64,000 nucleotides of DNA from contig NZ_CM001837.1 of NCBI RefSeq assembly GCF_000355805.1, positions 323,434 through 387,433 of the forward strand, given 5' to 3'. This DNA comes from Dokdonia sp. PRO95 (lineage in GTDB: Bacteria; Bacteroidota; Bacteroidia; Flavobacteriales; Flavobacteriaceae). Position numbers and translations under genes: made by a program. The notes under the pieces are model-generated. The model did no database searches. It saw only the letters and a program-made list of their open reading frames with translations, and was not told the origin of the DNA. This document shows, one piece after another, positions 55,130 to 63,102 of this stretch (position 1 is its first letter; each line of letters begins with the position of its first letter).

Positions 55130-56440
55130 TTATACTTCGCGATTTACATCAAATCCTTCTAGATACTCAGCAACACGTTTTACAAACTGCCCGCCTAGCG
55201 CCCCATTTACCACACGGTGGTCATAAGAGTGTGAAAGGTACATTTTCATACGTATCCCGATAAAATCTCCATCTGGAGTTTCTATTACCGCAGGTACTTT
55301 ACGTATTGCTCCTAGCGCAAGAATTGCAACTTGCGGCTGATTGATAATAGGAGTTCCCATGATAGACCCAAAGGTTCCTACGTTTGTTACCGTATAAGTT
55401 CCTCCAGCAGTATCATCTGGTTTTAATTTTCCATCTCTAGCACGCCCCGCAAGATCATTAACAGACTTTGCCATCCCTACGAGGTTAAGTTGGTCTGCAT
55501 TTTTTATTACAGGTACTATGAGATTACCATCTGGTAAAGCGGCTGCCATACCTAGGTTTATATTTTTACGCTTTATGATTTTATCACCATCTACAGCAAT
55601 GTTAATCATAGGGAAATCACGTATAGCTTTTGCTACAGCCTCCATAAATATAGGAGTAAAGGTTAAATTCTGACCTTCTTTTGCTTTAAAGCTATCCTTG
55701 TGCTTCTTTCTCCAGTTCCAGATGTTTGTTACATCTGCTTCAATAAAAGATTGAACGTGTGCACTTGTTTGTACAGATGCGACCATGTGATGCGATATGA
55801 GTTTACCCATACGTGTCATCTCTATAATCTCATCTTCACCATTCACACTTACTGGTGTAGCTTTTACTGCTGGAGCTGCCTTAGCAGCAGGTGCTTGTTT
55901 TTGTGCAGCTGGCTTAGCCGGAGCTGTACCACGAGTAGAAAGATATGTCAACATATCATCCTTAGTCACTCTACCATCTTTACCTGTCCCTGCAATGGCA
56001 TCTAGCTCTGCTTGATCAATACCTTCTTCCTTTGCCATGTTACGCACCAGTGGTGAGTAAAAACGGTCTCCAGAACTTACAGGTGCAGCTACTGCGTCTT
56101 TTGCTGCAGTTACAGTTTGAGCGACTGCAGCAACTGCAACCTCTTCTTTTTTAGTTTCTTTTTGAGCAGGCGCTGGTGTAGCGTCACCGCTTCCTTCTCC
56201 TTCGGTTTCTATAATAGCAATAGTCTGCCCTACCTCAACAACATCATCTACTTCAAACAGTTTTTCTATTAAAACACCGTCTACTTCACTAGGAACTTCA
56301 CTATCTACCTTATCTGTAGCGATCTCTAATACAGGCTCATCTGCCTCTATAGTATCTCCTACTTCTTTTAACCAAGTTGTAAGCGTTGCTTCTGCAACAC
56401 TTTCTCCCATTTTTGGTAGCTTTAATTCAAATCTTGCCAT
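55130..56440 (-). CDS. 2-oxo acid dehydrogenase E2 (dihydrolipoyl acyltransferase)
   Basis: The acyltransferase core of a 2-oxo acid dehydrogenase complex. The 436 residues hold a lipoyl domain (lipoyl-Lys in EIATDKVDSEVPSE), an Ala/Pro-rich linker, the E1/E3-binding domain (SPLVRNMAKEEGIDQAELDAIAGTGKDGRVTKDDML) and the catalytic domain. The catalytic motif, normally HxxxDG, reads HRVVNG: His kept, Asp replaced by Asn. Which substrate (branched-chain or 2-oxoglutarate) is used cannot be told, because no E1 or E3 gene is near. Confidence 0.9.
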   Translation of the reverse strand: MARFELKLPKMGESVAEATLTTWLKEVGDTIEADEPVLEIATDKVDSEVPSEVDGVLIEKLFEVDDVVEVGQTIAIIETEGEGSGDATPAPAQKETKKEEVAVAAVAQTVTAAKDAVAAPVSSGDRFYSPLVRNMAKEEGIDQAELDAIAGTGKDGRVTKDDMLTYLSTRGTAPAKPAAQKQAPAAKAAPAVKATPVSVNGEDEIIEMTRMGKLISHHMVASVQTSAHVQSFIEADVTNIWNWRKKHKDSFKAKEGQNLTFTPIFMEAVAKAIRDFPMINIAVDGDKIIKRKNINLGMAAALPDGNLIVPVIKNADQLNLVGMAKSVNDLAGRARDGKLKPDDTAGGTYTVTNVGTFGSIMGTPIINQPQVAILALGAIRKVPAVIETPDGDFIGIRMKMYLSHSYDHRVVNGALGGQFVKRVAEYLEGFDVNREV

Positions 56441-56519
56441 ATTCGTAAAATGTAGCTGTTTTTAATACTCGTTTTTGCAAAAATAGTAATTAAATCAATC
56501 CAATAGTGATTATAAACTA

Positions 56520-57650
56520 TTAATCTCTATTAAACTCAATCACATCGCCCTTCCCTAGACTACTATTACTGCCTATTGCAAAAGTACCATTTTTAGGAAT
56601 GATTTTATAGGTAGCACCACTACCTCGATATGTTATAATTTCCTTAATTATGTCACTATACGCCACATATGCCGCATCAAAAACAAGCTCTTGCCCTTCC
56701 TTAGGAACACACATATCACTGATAACTGTTACAGGTTTTGTTACCGCTTTCGCGAAAGCGTCACTCAAAAATGTATTATCTGTAAGCAGCACATATTCTT
56801 TTACGATACTCTCGCTATCAACCAGGTGAGACTGTAAATACTTTTTATAAAACCCAGCCTTAAACTTTGCTAAGCTCACACCAACATTTACAAGAACACC
56901 TTTGAACACATTATCGCCAAAGTGCTTTTTATAAAACAATTGCATCGCTCCATAAAAACACTTTCTATAATGCTCATCCCTTACTGTGCTCTCTCCTTTA
57001 AAATGTAGTATCGCCTCATCGCCTACGTAGTAATTGCCATAACCAGCCTTTGTTATGGTGTAAGACAAGTCTATATCTTCACCGAACATAAAATAGCGTT
57101 CATCAAAGCCCCCTACTTCTTTGTAGAGTTTGCAAGACATAAACATAAATGCCCCCACTAGAATAGAAACCTCACCCCTAGCATCACTAGCTATATGAGT
57201 GGCATAATAAGAAGATCCGTAACCCATCATCTTACTTAATGCAACTTTGAGAGTAGGAACATTGCGTTTACTTTCTGGTAGATAAACTCCTCTTCCATTT
57301 ACAAGACGCACTCCTTGTGCTCCTTTATATTGATCTGAAGCTATTTCTAACAAACATGTAAACACACTTGAAGGCACCACCGTATCAGGGTTAAGAATAC
57401 ATATATGAGTTCCTTGCGCTATGTCAACCCCTTGATTATTTGCAGATGAAAAGCCAACATTATTGTCATTGGCAATAATCTTTACCTCAGGAAACTTCTC
57501 CTTGACCATTTGCACACTTCCATCTACAGAGGCATTATCAACCACTATAATCTCTGCATCAATTAAAGCTACAGCTTCCTGTACACTGTCTAGGCATAAC
57601 TCTAGATAGTGCATGACATTATAACTTACAATGATTATGGATAGTTCCAA
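56520..57650 (-). CDS. Family 2 glycosyltransferase
   Basis: A 376-residue GT-A enzyme for cell-surface polysaccharide or O-antigen work. It has LSIIIVSYNVMHYLELCLDSV, VVDNASVDGSVQMV, NDNNVGFSSANNQG and NPDTVVP in the nucleotide-sugar part, and GAFMFMSCKLYKEVGGFDERYFMFGEDIDLSYTI in the acceptor region, typical of rhamnosyl-like transferases. The C-terminal 90 residues are extra and not recognised. The start is TTG (57648-57650). A palindrome copy encodes DAFAKAVTK in the C-terminal part. Confidence 0.9.
   Translation of the reverse strand: MELSIIIVSYNVMHYLELCLDSVQEAVALIDAEIIVVDNASVDGSVQMVKEKFPEVKIIANDNNVGFSSANNQGVDIAQGTHICILNPDTVVPSSVFTCLLEIASDQYKGAQGVRLVNGRGVYLPESKRNVPTLKVALSKMMGYGSSYYATHIASDARGEVSILVGAFMFMSCKLYKEVGGFDERYFMFGEDIDLSYTITKAGYGNYYVGDEAILHFKGESTVRDEHYRKCFYGAMQLFYKKHFGDNVFKGVLVNVGVSLAKFKAGFYKKYLQSHLVDSESIVKEYVLLTDNTFLSDAFAKAVTKPVTVISDMCVPKEGQELVFDAAYVAYSDIIKEIITYRGSGATYKIIPKNGTFAIGSNSSLGKGDVIEFNRD
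56745..56760. repeat. Palindrome copy 17 (perfect, inside glycosyltransferase gene)
   Basis: Perfect 16-mer, read as Asp-Ala-Phe-Ala-Lys-Ala on the gene strand. Confidence 0.95.
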
Positions 57651-57734
57651 AAAGCTTAAAGGAATTTAATAAGTTTTACTATGTACAATCGATAGCTACA
57701 TGGTTGAAAATTTATCAATTGACAATATATTAAT

Positions 57735-58352
57735 TTAATTCTTTAAAGAATTTTCAAAAGGAATGCGATGTAAGATACTTCTACCTAGCGTTACCTCATC
57801 TGCATACTCAAGCTCATCACCTACAGATATACCGCGGGCAATGGTAGAGGTCTTAATATCATAGGCCTCAAGCTGTCTATAAATATAAAAGTTTGTAGTA
57901 TCTCCTTCCATAGTAGAGCTCAATGCAAATATCACCTCCTTTAACTCTCCGCTTTTTGCTCTATCTATGAGTGAAAAGATATTTAAATCCTGAGGTCCTA
58001 TACCATCCAGCGGACTGATTTTACCTCCTAGCACGTGGTATAACCCTCGATACTGACTGGTATTCTCTATCGCCATTACATCCCTTACGTCTTCTACCAC
58101 ACAAACTATGCTTTCATCCCTATTAGGATTTGAGCATATCTCGCATAATACCACATCTGAGATATTGTGACACTTTTTACAGAATTTAATAGTATCGCGC
58201 ATTGTATTTAACGCTTCTGTAAGGTGGTGAGTTTGTATTTCTGGCTGGCGTAATAAGTGTAATACTAATCGTAATGCAGTACGCTTGCCTACTCCTGGGA
58301 GTTGAGACATTTCATAGACTGCATTTTCAAGAAGTTTTGAAGAGAATTCCAT
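57735..58352 (-). CDS. recR: Recombination mediator RecR
   Basis: A 205-residue ring-forming protein that loads RecA with RecF/RecO. It has [17 protein letters not shown] (helix-hairpin-helix), four zinc-site cysteines in [18 protein letters not shown], and the Toprim part [16 protein letters not shown] and [16 protein letters not shown]. Complete and typical in length. It sits between the glycosyltransferase and pcm genes. Confidence 0.97.
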   Translation of the reverse strand: MEFSSKLLENAVYEMSQLPGVGKRTALRLVLHLLRQPEIQTHHLTEALNTMRDTIKFCKKCHNISDVVLCEICSNPNRDESIVCVVEDVRDVMAIENTSQYRGLYHVLGGKISPLDGIGPQDLNIFSLIDRAKSGELKEVIFALSSTMEGDTTNFYIYRQLEAYDIKTSTIARGISVGDELEYADEVTLGRSILHRIPFENSLKN

Positions 58353-58410
58353 AGTTGTAAAGATAACTCTTTAGTAACGTTATGTAAAAATCTCTTAGAT
58401 CATAGACGCT

Positions 58411-59052
58411 CTAATTCTTATCCTCCAGTAGCGGTACAAATCTAAATTCTCCGTATTCCTTTTTCTCAAAAGAAGTGGCAGAAGTTCGTACGTAGCGTTG
58501 CATAATTTGAGGATCATCACCTACAGGTATAATAAGTCTACCCCCTATCTTGAGTTGAGCGAGTAGCGGTTTTGGAACAAACGGAGCTCCAGCCGTCACT
58601 ATAATACTATCAAAAGGTGCATAAGACGGTAATCCTTTGTACCCATCACCAAAACTTAAAAAACGAGGCCTATATCCTAGCTTAGTCAGAAACAACTTTG
58701 TTTTCTTATACAACTCTTGCTGGCGTTCTATGGAATATACTTTGGCTCCTAGTTCACAAAGCACAGCAGTTTGGTAACCACTTCCAGTCCCTATCTCAAG
58801 AACTTGGTCTCCCTTTTTAATTTCCATTAACTCACTTTGAAAAGCGACTGTATATGGTTGTGAGATGGTTTGATCTGCTGCGATAGGAAACGCTTTGTCT
58901 TGATATGCGTGATGCTCAAAACTACTATCCATAAAAAAATGACGCGGAATCTTCCCAATCGCTTTAAGAACAAGATCATTGGTGATTCCCTTATCTCTCA
59001 ATATTTGAACAAGTTGGCGGCGTTTTCCTTGGTGGCGAGTAGTATCTTTCAT
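58411..59052 (-). CDS. pcm: Protein-L-isoaspartate O-methyltransferase
   Basis: Repairs isoaspartate damage in ageing proteins with SAM. The 213 residues carry FPIAADQTISQPYTVAFQSELM, VLEIGTGSGYQTAVL (SAM site), and DSIIVTAGAPFVPKPLLAQLKIGGRLIIPVG. Normal length. Divergent from the oxidoreductase gene. Confidence 0.97.
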   Translation of the reverse strand: MKDTTRHQGKRRQLVQILRDKGITNDLVLKAIGKIPRHFFMDSSFEHHAYQDKAFPIAADQTISQPYTVAFQSELMEIKKGDQVLEIGTGSGYQTAVLCELGAKVYSIERQQELYKKTKLFLTKLGYRPRFLSFGDGYKGLPSYAPFDSIIVTAGAPFVPKPLLAQLKIGGRLIIPVGDDPQIMQRYVRTSATSFEKKEYGEFRFVPLLEDKN

Positions 59053-59172
59053 GAATTACTAAATTAGAAGAAAAGTTGGAAATTTAACATATCTCTAGCT
59101 AAGATTTTACACCCATTTTAAAAAAATATTCTTTGAAGAAATGTGTATGCTCTCAAAAAGTATCTAAAACCT

Positions 59173-59180
59173 TATTTTTG
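59173..59180 (+). promoter_or_regulatory. Candidate -7 box of the oxidoreductase gene
   Basis: TATTTTTG fits TAnnTTTG and lies 17 bases before the ATG. A -33 element at the usual spacing is not seen. Confidence 0.4.
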
Positions 59181-59197
59181 TATAAAAATCAAACACT

Positions 59198-60157
59198 ATG
59201 CTTAAAGCTGGCGTACTAGGTGCTGGACACTTAGGAAAAATACACTTAAAACTTCTTAAACTTTCTGAACACTACGATCTTGTAGGGTTTTATGACACCT
59301 CAAAAGAGGTTAGAGATGCCATCTCTCAAGAATTTGGCTACACTGCTTTTGAGACCGAAGAAGATTTAATCAACGCCTGTGATATGGTAGATGTAGTGAC
59401 CCCTACTACCTTCCACTATGCAAGTGCCGAAAAAGTAATCAAAGCTGGCAAGCATCTCTTTATTGAGAAACCAATAACAACTACCGTTGATGAGGCAGAA
59501 AAACTACTCACACTTGCAAAAGAACACAACGTTCTAGGGCAAGTAGGTCATGTAGAGCGCTTCAATCCGGCATTTATGTCTGTGAGTCACTCCATAAAAA
59601 GCCCAATGTTTATCGAGGCACATAGACTTGCAGAATTTAATCCTAGAGGAACCGATGTACCTGTGGTATTAGACTTAATGATACATGACATTGATGCAAT
59701 ACTAAGTGTTGTAAATAGCCCTGTTAAAAGTGTAAACGCAAGTGGTGTATCTGTTATATCAGAAACTCCAGATATTGCAAATGCCCGTATTGAGTTTGAA
59801 AACGGATGCGTCGCAAACCTTACCGCGAGTCGTATCTCTATGAAAAACATGCGCAAAGCACGTTTCTTTCAGAAGGACGCATACATTTCGGTAGATTTTC
59901 TTGAGAAAAAAGTAGAGGTTGTAAAGATGAAAGATGCTCCAGAATCTCCAGATGATTTTGCAATGATTCTTCAGAATGCAGAAGGAATCAAGAAGCAAAT
60001 TTATTTTGACAACCCAGATGTACCTAGTAATAACGCGATACTTGATGAGCTAGACGCTTTCGCGAAAGCAATAAAAGGAAACACTACCCCAATCGTATCA
60101 TTGAAGGCTGGAACCGAAGCTTTACGAGTAGCAAAAATGATTATTGCAGATTTTTAA
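59198..60157 (+). CDS. Gfo/Idh/MocA family oxidoreductase
   Basis: A 319-residue NAD(P)-dependent enzyme with the Rossmann GVLGAGHLGKIHLKLL motif, EKP in LFIEKPITTT and an HDID motif in LMIHDIDAIL. Substrates of this family are sugars, inositols or biliverdin. The lack of a sugar cluster leaves it open. A palindrome copy encodes DAFAKAIKG near the end. First of a plus-strand run of genes. Confidence 0.92.
   Translation: MLKAGVLGAGHLGKIHLKLLKLSEHYDLVGFYDTSKEVRDAISQEFGYTAFETEEDLINACDMVDVVTPTTFHYASAEKVIKAGKHLFIEKPITTTVDEAEKLLTLAKEHNVLGQVGHVERFNPAFMSVSHSIKSPMFIEAHRLAEFNPRGTDVPVVLDLMIHDIDAILSVVNSPVKSVNASGVSVISETPDIANARIEFENGCVANLTASRISMKNMRKARFFQKDAYISVDFLEKKVEVVKMKDAPESPDDFAMILQNAEGIKKQIYFDNPDVPSNNAILDELDAFAKAIKGNTTPIVSLKAGTEALRVAKMIIADF
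60055..60070. repeat. Palindrome copy 18 (15/16, inside oxidoreductase gene)
   Basis: CGCTTTCGCGAAAGCA, read as Asp-Ala-Phe-Ala-Lys-Ala-Ile, in the C-terminal part. Confidence 0.92.
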
Positions 60158-60214
60158 AACACAAATTCAAACACACAAATCCTTAAAAGAGGAAACACAC
60201 TAAGCACTTCACTT

Positions 60215-61105
60215 ATGAAAAACATAGCAGTTATAGGAGCAGGAACAATGGGTAACGGTATTGCACACACTTTTGCTCAAAGTGGTTACCAAGTTCAACT
60301 AGTAGATATCTCTCAAGATTCTCTAGACCGTGGGATTAGTACTATCTCAAAAAACCTAGATAGAATGGTTGCCAAAGAGCGTATTACCGCTATAGAAAAG
60401 CAGCAAACTCTTGACAACATCACAACGTACACAAACCTTGCAGAGGGTGTTAAGAACGCTGAGCTTGTAGTTGAAGCCGCTACCGAAAACGTAGATTTAA
60501 AATTAAAGATTTTTGAATCTCTAGATGAAGCCACAAGTGACTCATGCATACTTGCTACAAACACATCGTCTATTTCGATTACCCAGATTGCGGCTGTTAC
60601 AGAACGTCCAGACCAAGTAATAGGAATGCACTTTATGAATCCTGTGCCTATCATGAAACTTGTAGAAATCATAAGAGGTTATAATACGAGTGACCTTACT
60701 ACAAAGACCATCATGGAACTTTCTGAAAAGCTAGGTAAAGTACCAGTGGAGGTTAACGATTACCCAGGATTTGTAGCAAATCGCATCCTTATGCCTATGA
60801 TTAATGAGGCTATAGAAACACTATACAACGGTGTGGCTGGTGTTTATGAAATAGACACAGTTATGAAACTAGGGATGGCACACCCTATGGGACCATTACA
60901 ACTTGCAGATTTTATAGGTCTAGATGTTTGTCTATCAATCCTAGAGGTAATGCACGACGGCTTTAAAAATCCAAAATATGCACCTTGCCCGCTCTTAGTA
61001 AACATGGTGAGAGCTGGAAAATTAGGAGTGAAGTCTGGTGAAGGTTTTTACGACTATAAAGAAAGTCGCAAGGCAGAGAAAGTCGCAGCGATGTTTGCTT
61101 CATAA
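60215..61105 (+). CDS. 3-hydroxybutyryl-CoA dehydrogenase
   Basis: Oxidises or reduces 3-hydroxyacyl-CoA with NAD(P), in fatty-acid or butyrate-type pathways. The 296-residue protein has AVIGAGTMGNGIAHTFAQSGY, ATNTSSISITQIA, GMHFMNPVPIMKLVEII (catalytic His and Asn region) and NDYPGFVANRILMPMINEAIE. A hairpin follows the stop. The acyl-CoA dehydrogenase at 29390-30574 may act in the same pathway, but they are far apart. Confidence 0.95.
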   Translation: MKNIAVIGAGTMGNGIAHTFAQSGYQVQLVDISQDSLDRGISTISKNLDRMVAKERITAIEKQQTLDNITTYTNLAEGVKNAELVVEAATENVDLKLKIFESLDEATSDSCILATNTSSISITQIAAVTERPDQVIGMHFMNPVPIMKLVEIIRGYNTSDLTTKTIMELSEKLGKVPVEVNDYPGFVANRILMPMINEAIETLYNGVAGVYEIDTVMKLGMAHPMGPLQLADFIGLDVCLSILEVMHDGFKNPKYAPCPLLVNMVRAGKLGVKSGEGFYDYKESRKAEKVAAMFAS

Positions 61106-61130
61106 TCTCAAAAAGACTCATAACTTGATA

Positions 61131-61152
61131 AAGGCGCAGATTACTGCGCCTT
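61131..61152 (+). terminator. Hairpin after 3-hydroxybutyryl-CoA dehydrogenase
   Basis: Seven-base perfect stem GGCGCAG/CTGCGCC around a four-base loop, flanked by AA and TT. There is no T-run, so a partial terminator at best. Confidence 0.5.
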
Positions 61153-61165
61153 AACTACACATAAC

Positions 61166-62386
61166 ATGGCAAAAATTCTCCCATTCCGTGCGGTAAGACC
61201 TACTAGAGACAAAGTAGGGCTGGTTGCTACACGCGCCTACCAATTTTATGATCAAGTAGGACGCGACCACAGAATGGCACAAAATCCGTTCTCATTCTTA
61301 CACATTATCAACCCAGGTTATAAATTTCAAAAAGAAATCACTGGGAAACAACGTTTTGAACTAGTGCGCAATCGCTATCAAGAATTTAAAGATGATGGTG
61401 TCTTTGTTAAGGAAGAGCAACCTGCATTTTATGTATATAGAATTGTAGATAGAGAAAAGAATACCTTTTGTGGTATTGTAGCTAGCGCTTCTGTAGAAGA
61501 CTATGAGAAGGATATTATAAAAAAACACGAAGACACGCTAGAAGACCGCGAGACTCTTTTTACAGAATACCTAGACACTGTAGGCTTTAATGCAGAAGCT
61601 GTATTGCTCACTTATAAAAACTCTGATGAGATTGAGAGCATTCTTAACAATGCAATGAGTGATCGCGCCGAGTATGAATTTACAACCACTTATCGCGACA
61701 CACATTACTTATGGCCAGTAACAGACACGGCGACTATAGAAAAGCTGCAACATGCTTTTGCTAGCATGGATAGTCTCTACATTGCAGATGGCCATCATAG
61801 ATCTTCTTCCTCTGCCTTACTTTCTAAAAAACACATTAAAGATCAAGAAAGCTATCATTCATTCATGAGTTTCCTCATACCGGAATCGGAGTTACTCATT
61901 TATGAATTCAATAGACTTATAAAGGATCTTAACGGCCTGAGTAAAGAAGCTTTTTTAATAGCACTAGACAGCAAGTTTAGAATTGAGAATCGCGGCACCA
62001 CTCCTTATAAACCATCAAAGAAACATCACTTTAACATGTATCTAGATGGTGAGTATTACAGCCTCTACTTAAGACATAGCTTGCGCACTTTTGACACTCC
62101 GCTAGATAGACTAGACACTCACATATTATATGAAACGGTACTTAAACCTATTTTAGGAATTATAGACTTGAGAAATGATGACCGCATAGTATATGTAGAT
62201 GGAAGGCGTGATATCTCTAGCTTAACAGATCGTATAGATAGTAAAGAATATGCAGTGAGCTTTGGTATGCTCCCAGTAACTATCAATGAGCTAAAAGAAA
62301 TAGCAGACGCTGGATTAAAAATGCCACCAAAAAGTACGTATATTGAACCTAAACTACGCAGCGGCGTAACCATTTACGAATTTTAA
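61166..62386 (+). CDS. DUF1015 family protein
   Basis: A 406-residue conserved protein, widespread in bacteria; some DUF1015 proteins are annotated as SerB-like or kinase-like, but no firm role is known to me. The start has LPFRAVRPTRDKV, then the conserved FSFLHIINPGY, QPAFYVYRIVD, YIADGHHRSSSS and MPPKSTYIEPKLRSG. It is coupled to yggS by a one-base TAATG overlap. Confidence 0.88.
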   Translation: MAKILPFRAVRPTRDKVGLVATRAYQFYDQVGRDHRMAQNPFSFLHIINPGYKFQKEITGKQRFELVRNRYQEFKDDGVFVKEEQPAFYVYRIVDREKNTFCGIVASASVEDYEKDIIKKHEDTLEDRETLFTEYLDTVGFNAEAVLLTYKNSDEIESILNNAMSDRAEYEFTTTYRDTHYLWPVTDTATIEKLQHAFASMDSLYIADGHHRSSSSALLSKKHIKDQESYHSFMSFLIPESELLIYEFNRLIKDLNGLSKEAFLIALDSKFRIENRGTTPYKPSKKHHFNMYLDGEYYSLYLRHSLRTFDTPLDRLDTHILYETVLKPILGIIDLRNDDRIVYVDGRRDISSLTDRIDSKEYAVSFGMLPVTINELKEIADAGLKMPPKSTYIEPKLRSGVTIYEF

Positions 62387-63033
62387 TGAGTATAGCAGAA
62401 AATATCTTACGCTTTCGCGAAAACATTCCTTCACATGTTACTCTTGTAGCTGTTTCAAAAACAAAACCTGTTTCAGACCTTATGGAGGCGTATGAAACTG
62501 GCCAACGCATTTTTGGAGAGAATAAGATTCAAGAAATGACAGACAAGTGGGAAGAAATGCCCAAAGATATACAGTGGCACATGATAGGTCACGTTCAAAC
62601 CAATAAAGTAAAATTTATGGCTCCATACGTGAGCCTTATACATGCTGTAGATCGTTTAAAACTTATAAAAGAAGTAAACAAACAAGCAGCAGCAAATAAC
62701 CGAGTAATTGATATTCTTATTCAGATTAAGATTGCTCGTGAAGATTCAAAATTTGGTATGGCAGTACAGGATGCGGTCAAGCTTTTTGAAGAAAACACAT
62801 TAGATAATTATCCGCATGTAAATGTTGTTGGACTGATGGGAATGGCAACTTTTACAGATAACCAAGATCAAATTGCAGCAGAGTTTGAGTTGCTAGAAGG
62901 ATTATTTTTACGCTTTCGCGAAAGCGCAAATCTCACCATACTATCCTCAGGAATGAGTGGTGATTATAAACTCGCAATTGACAAAGGGAGCACTATGATT
63001 AGAGTAGGAAGCAGTATTTTTGGTGCTAGATAA
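62386..63033 (+). CDS. yggS: YggS family pyridoxal phosphate homeostasis protein
   Basis: A 215-residue PLP-binding protein of the alanine-racemase barrel fold, thought to balance B6 vitamers. It has VAVSKTKPVSDLMEAYETGQRIFGENKIQEM (PLP-Lys in the first segment), WHMIGHVQTNKVK, and LSSGMSGDYKLAIDKGSTMIRVGSSIFG. It holds two palindrome copies in the same frame (LRFREN, LRFRES), one at each end. Confidence 0.95.
   Translation: MSIAENILRFRENIPSHVTLVAVSKTKPVSDLMEAYETGQRIFGENKIQEMTDKWEEMPKDIQWHMIGHVQTNKVKFMAPYVSLIHAVDRLKLIKEVNKQAAANNRVIDILIQIKIAREDSKFGMAVQDAVKLFEENTLDNYPHVNVVGLMGMATFTDNQDQIAAEFELLEGLFLRFRESANLTILSSGMSGDYKLAIDKGSTMIRVGSSIFGAR
62410..62422. repeat. Palindrome copy 19 (partial, inside yggS)
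   Basis: CGCTTTCGCGAAA, with the right end changed. Read as Arg-Phe-Arg-Glu-Asn near the start of YggS. Confidence 0.85.
62911..62926. repeat. Palindrome copy 20 (perfect, inside yggS)
   Basis: Perfect 16-mer, read as Leu-Arg-Phe-Arg-Glu-Ser, 501 bases after copy 19 and in the same reading frame. Confidence 0.95.
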
Positions 63034-63102
63034 CTTTAATTACTCTGACTTATATTTAAAATAACGTGATTCCCTAAAAACTGGAATTTTAAAAAATAGC
63101 AT

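Noticed and set aside
55130-56440. E2 gene as a pseudogene because of HRVVNG
   Set aside because: The frame is complete, all three domains are intact and the His is present; a lineage variant is more likely.
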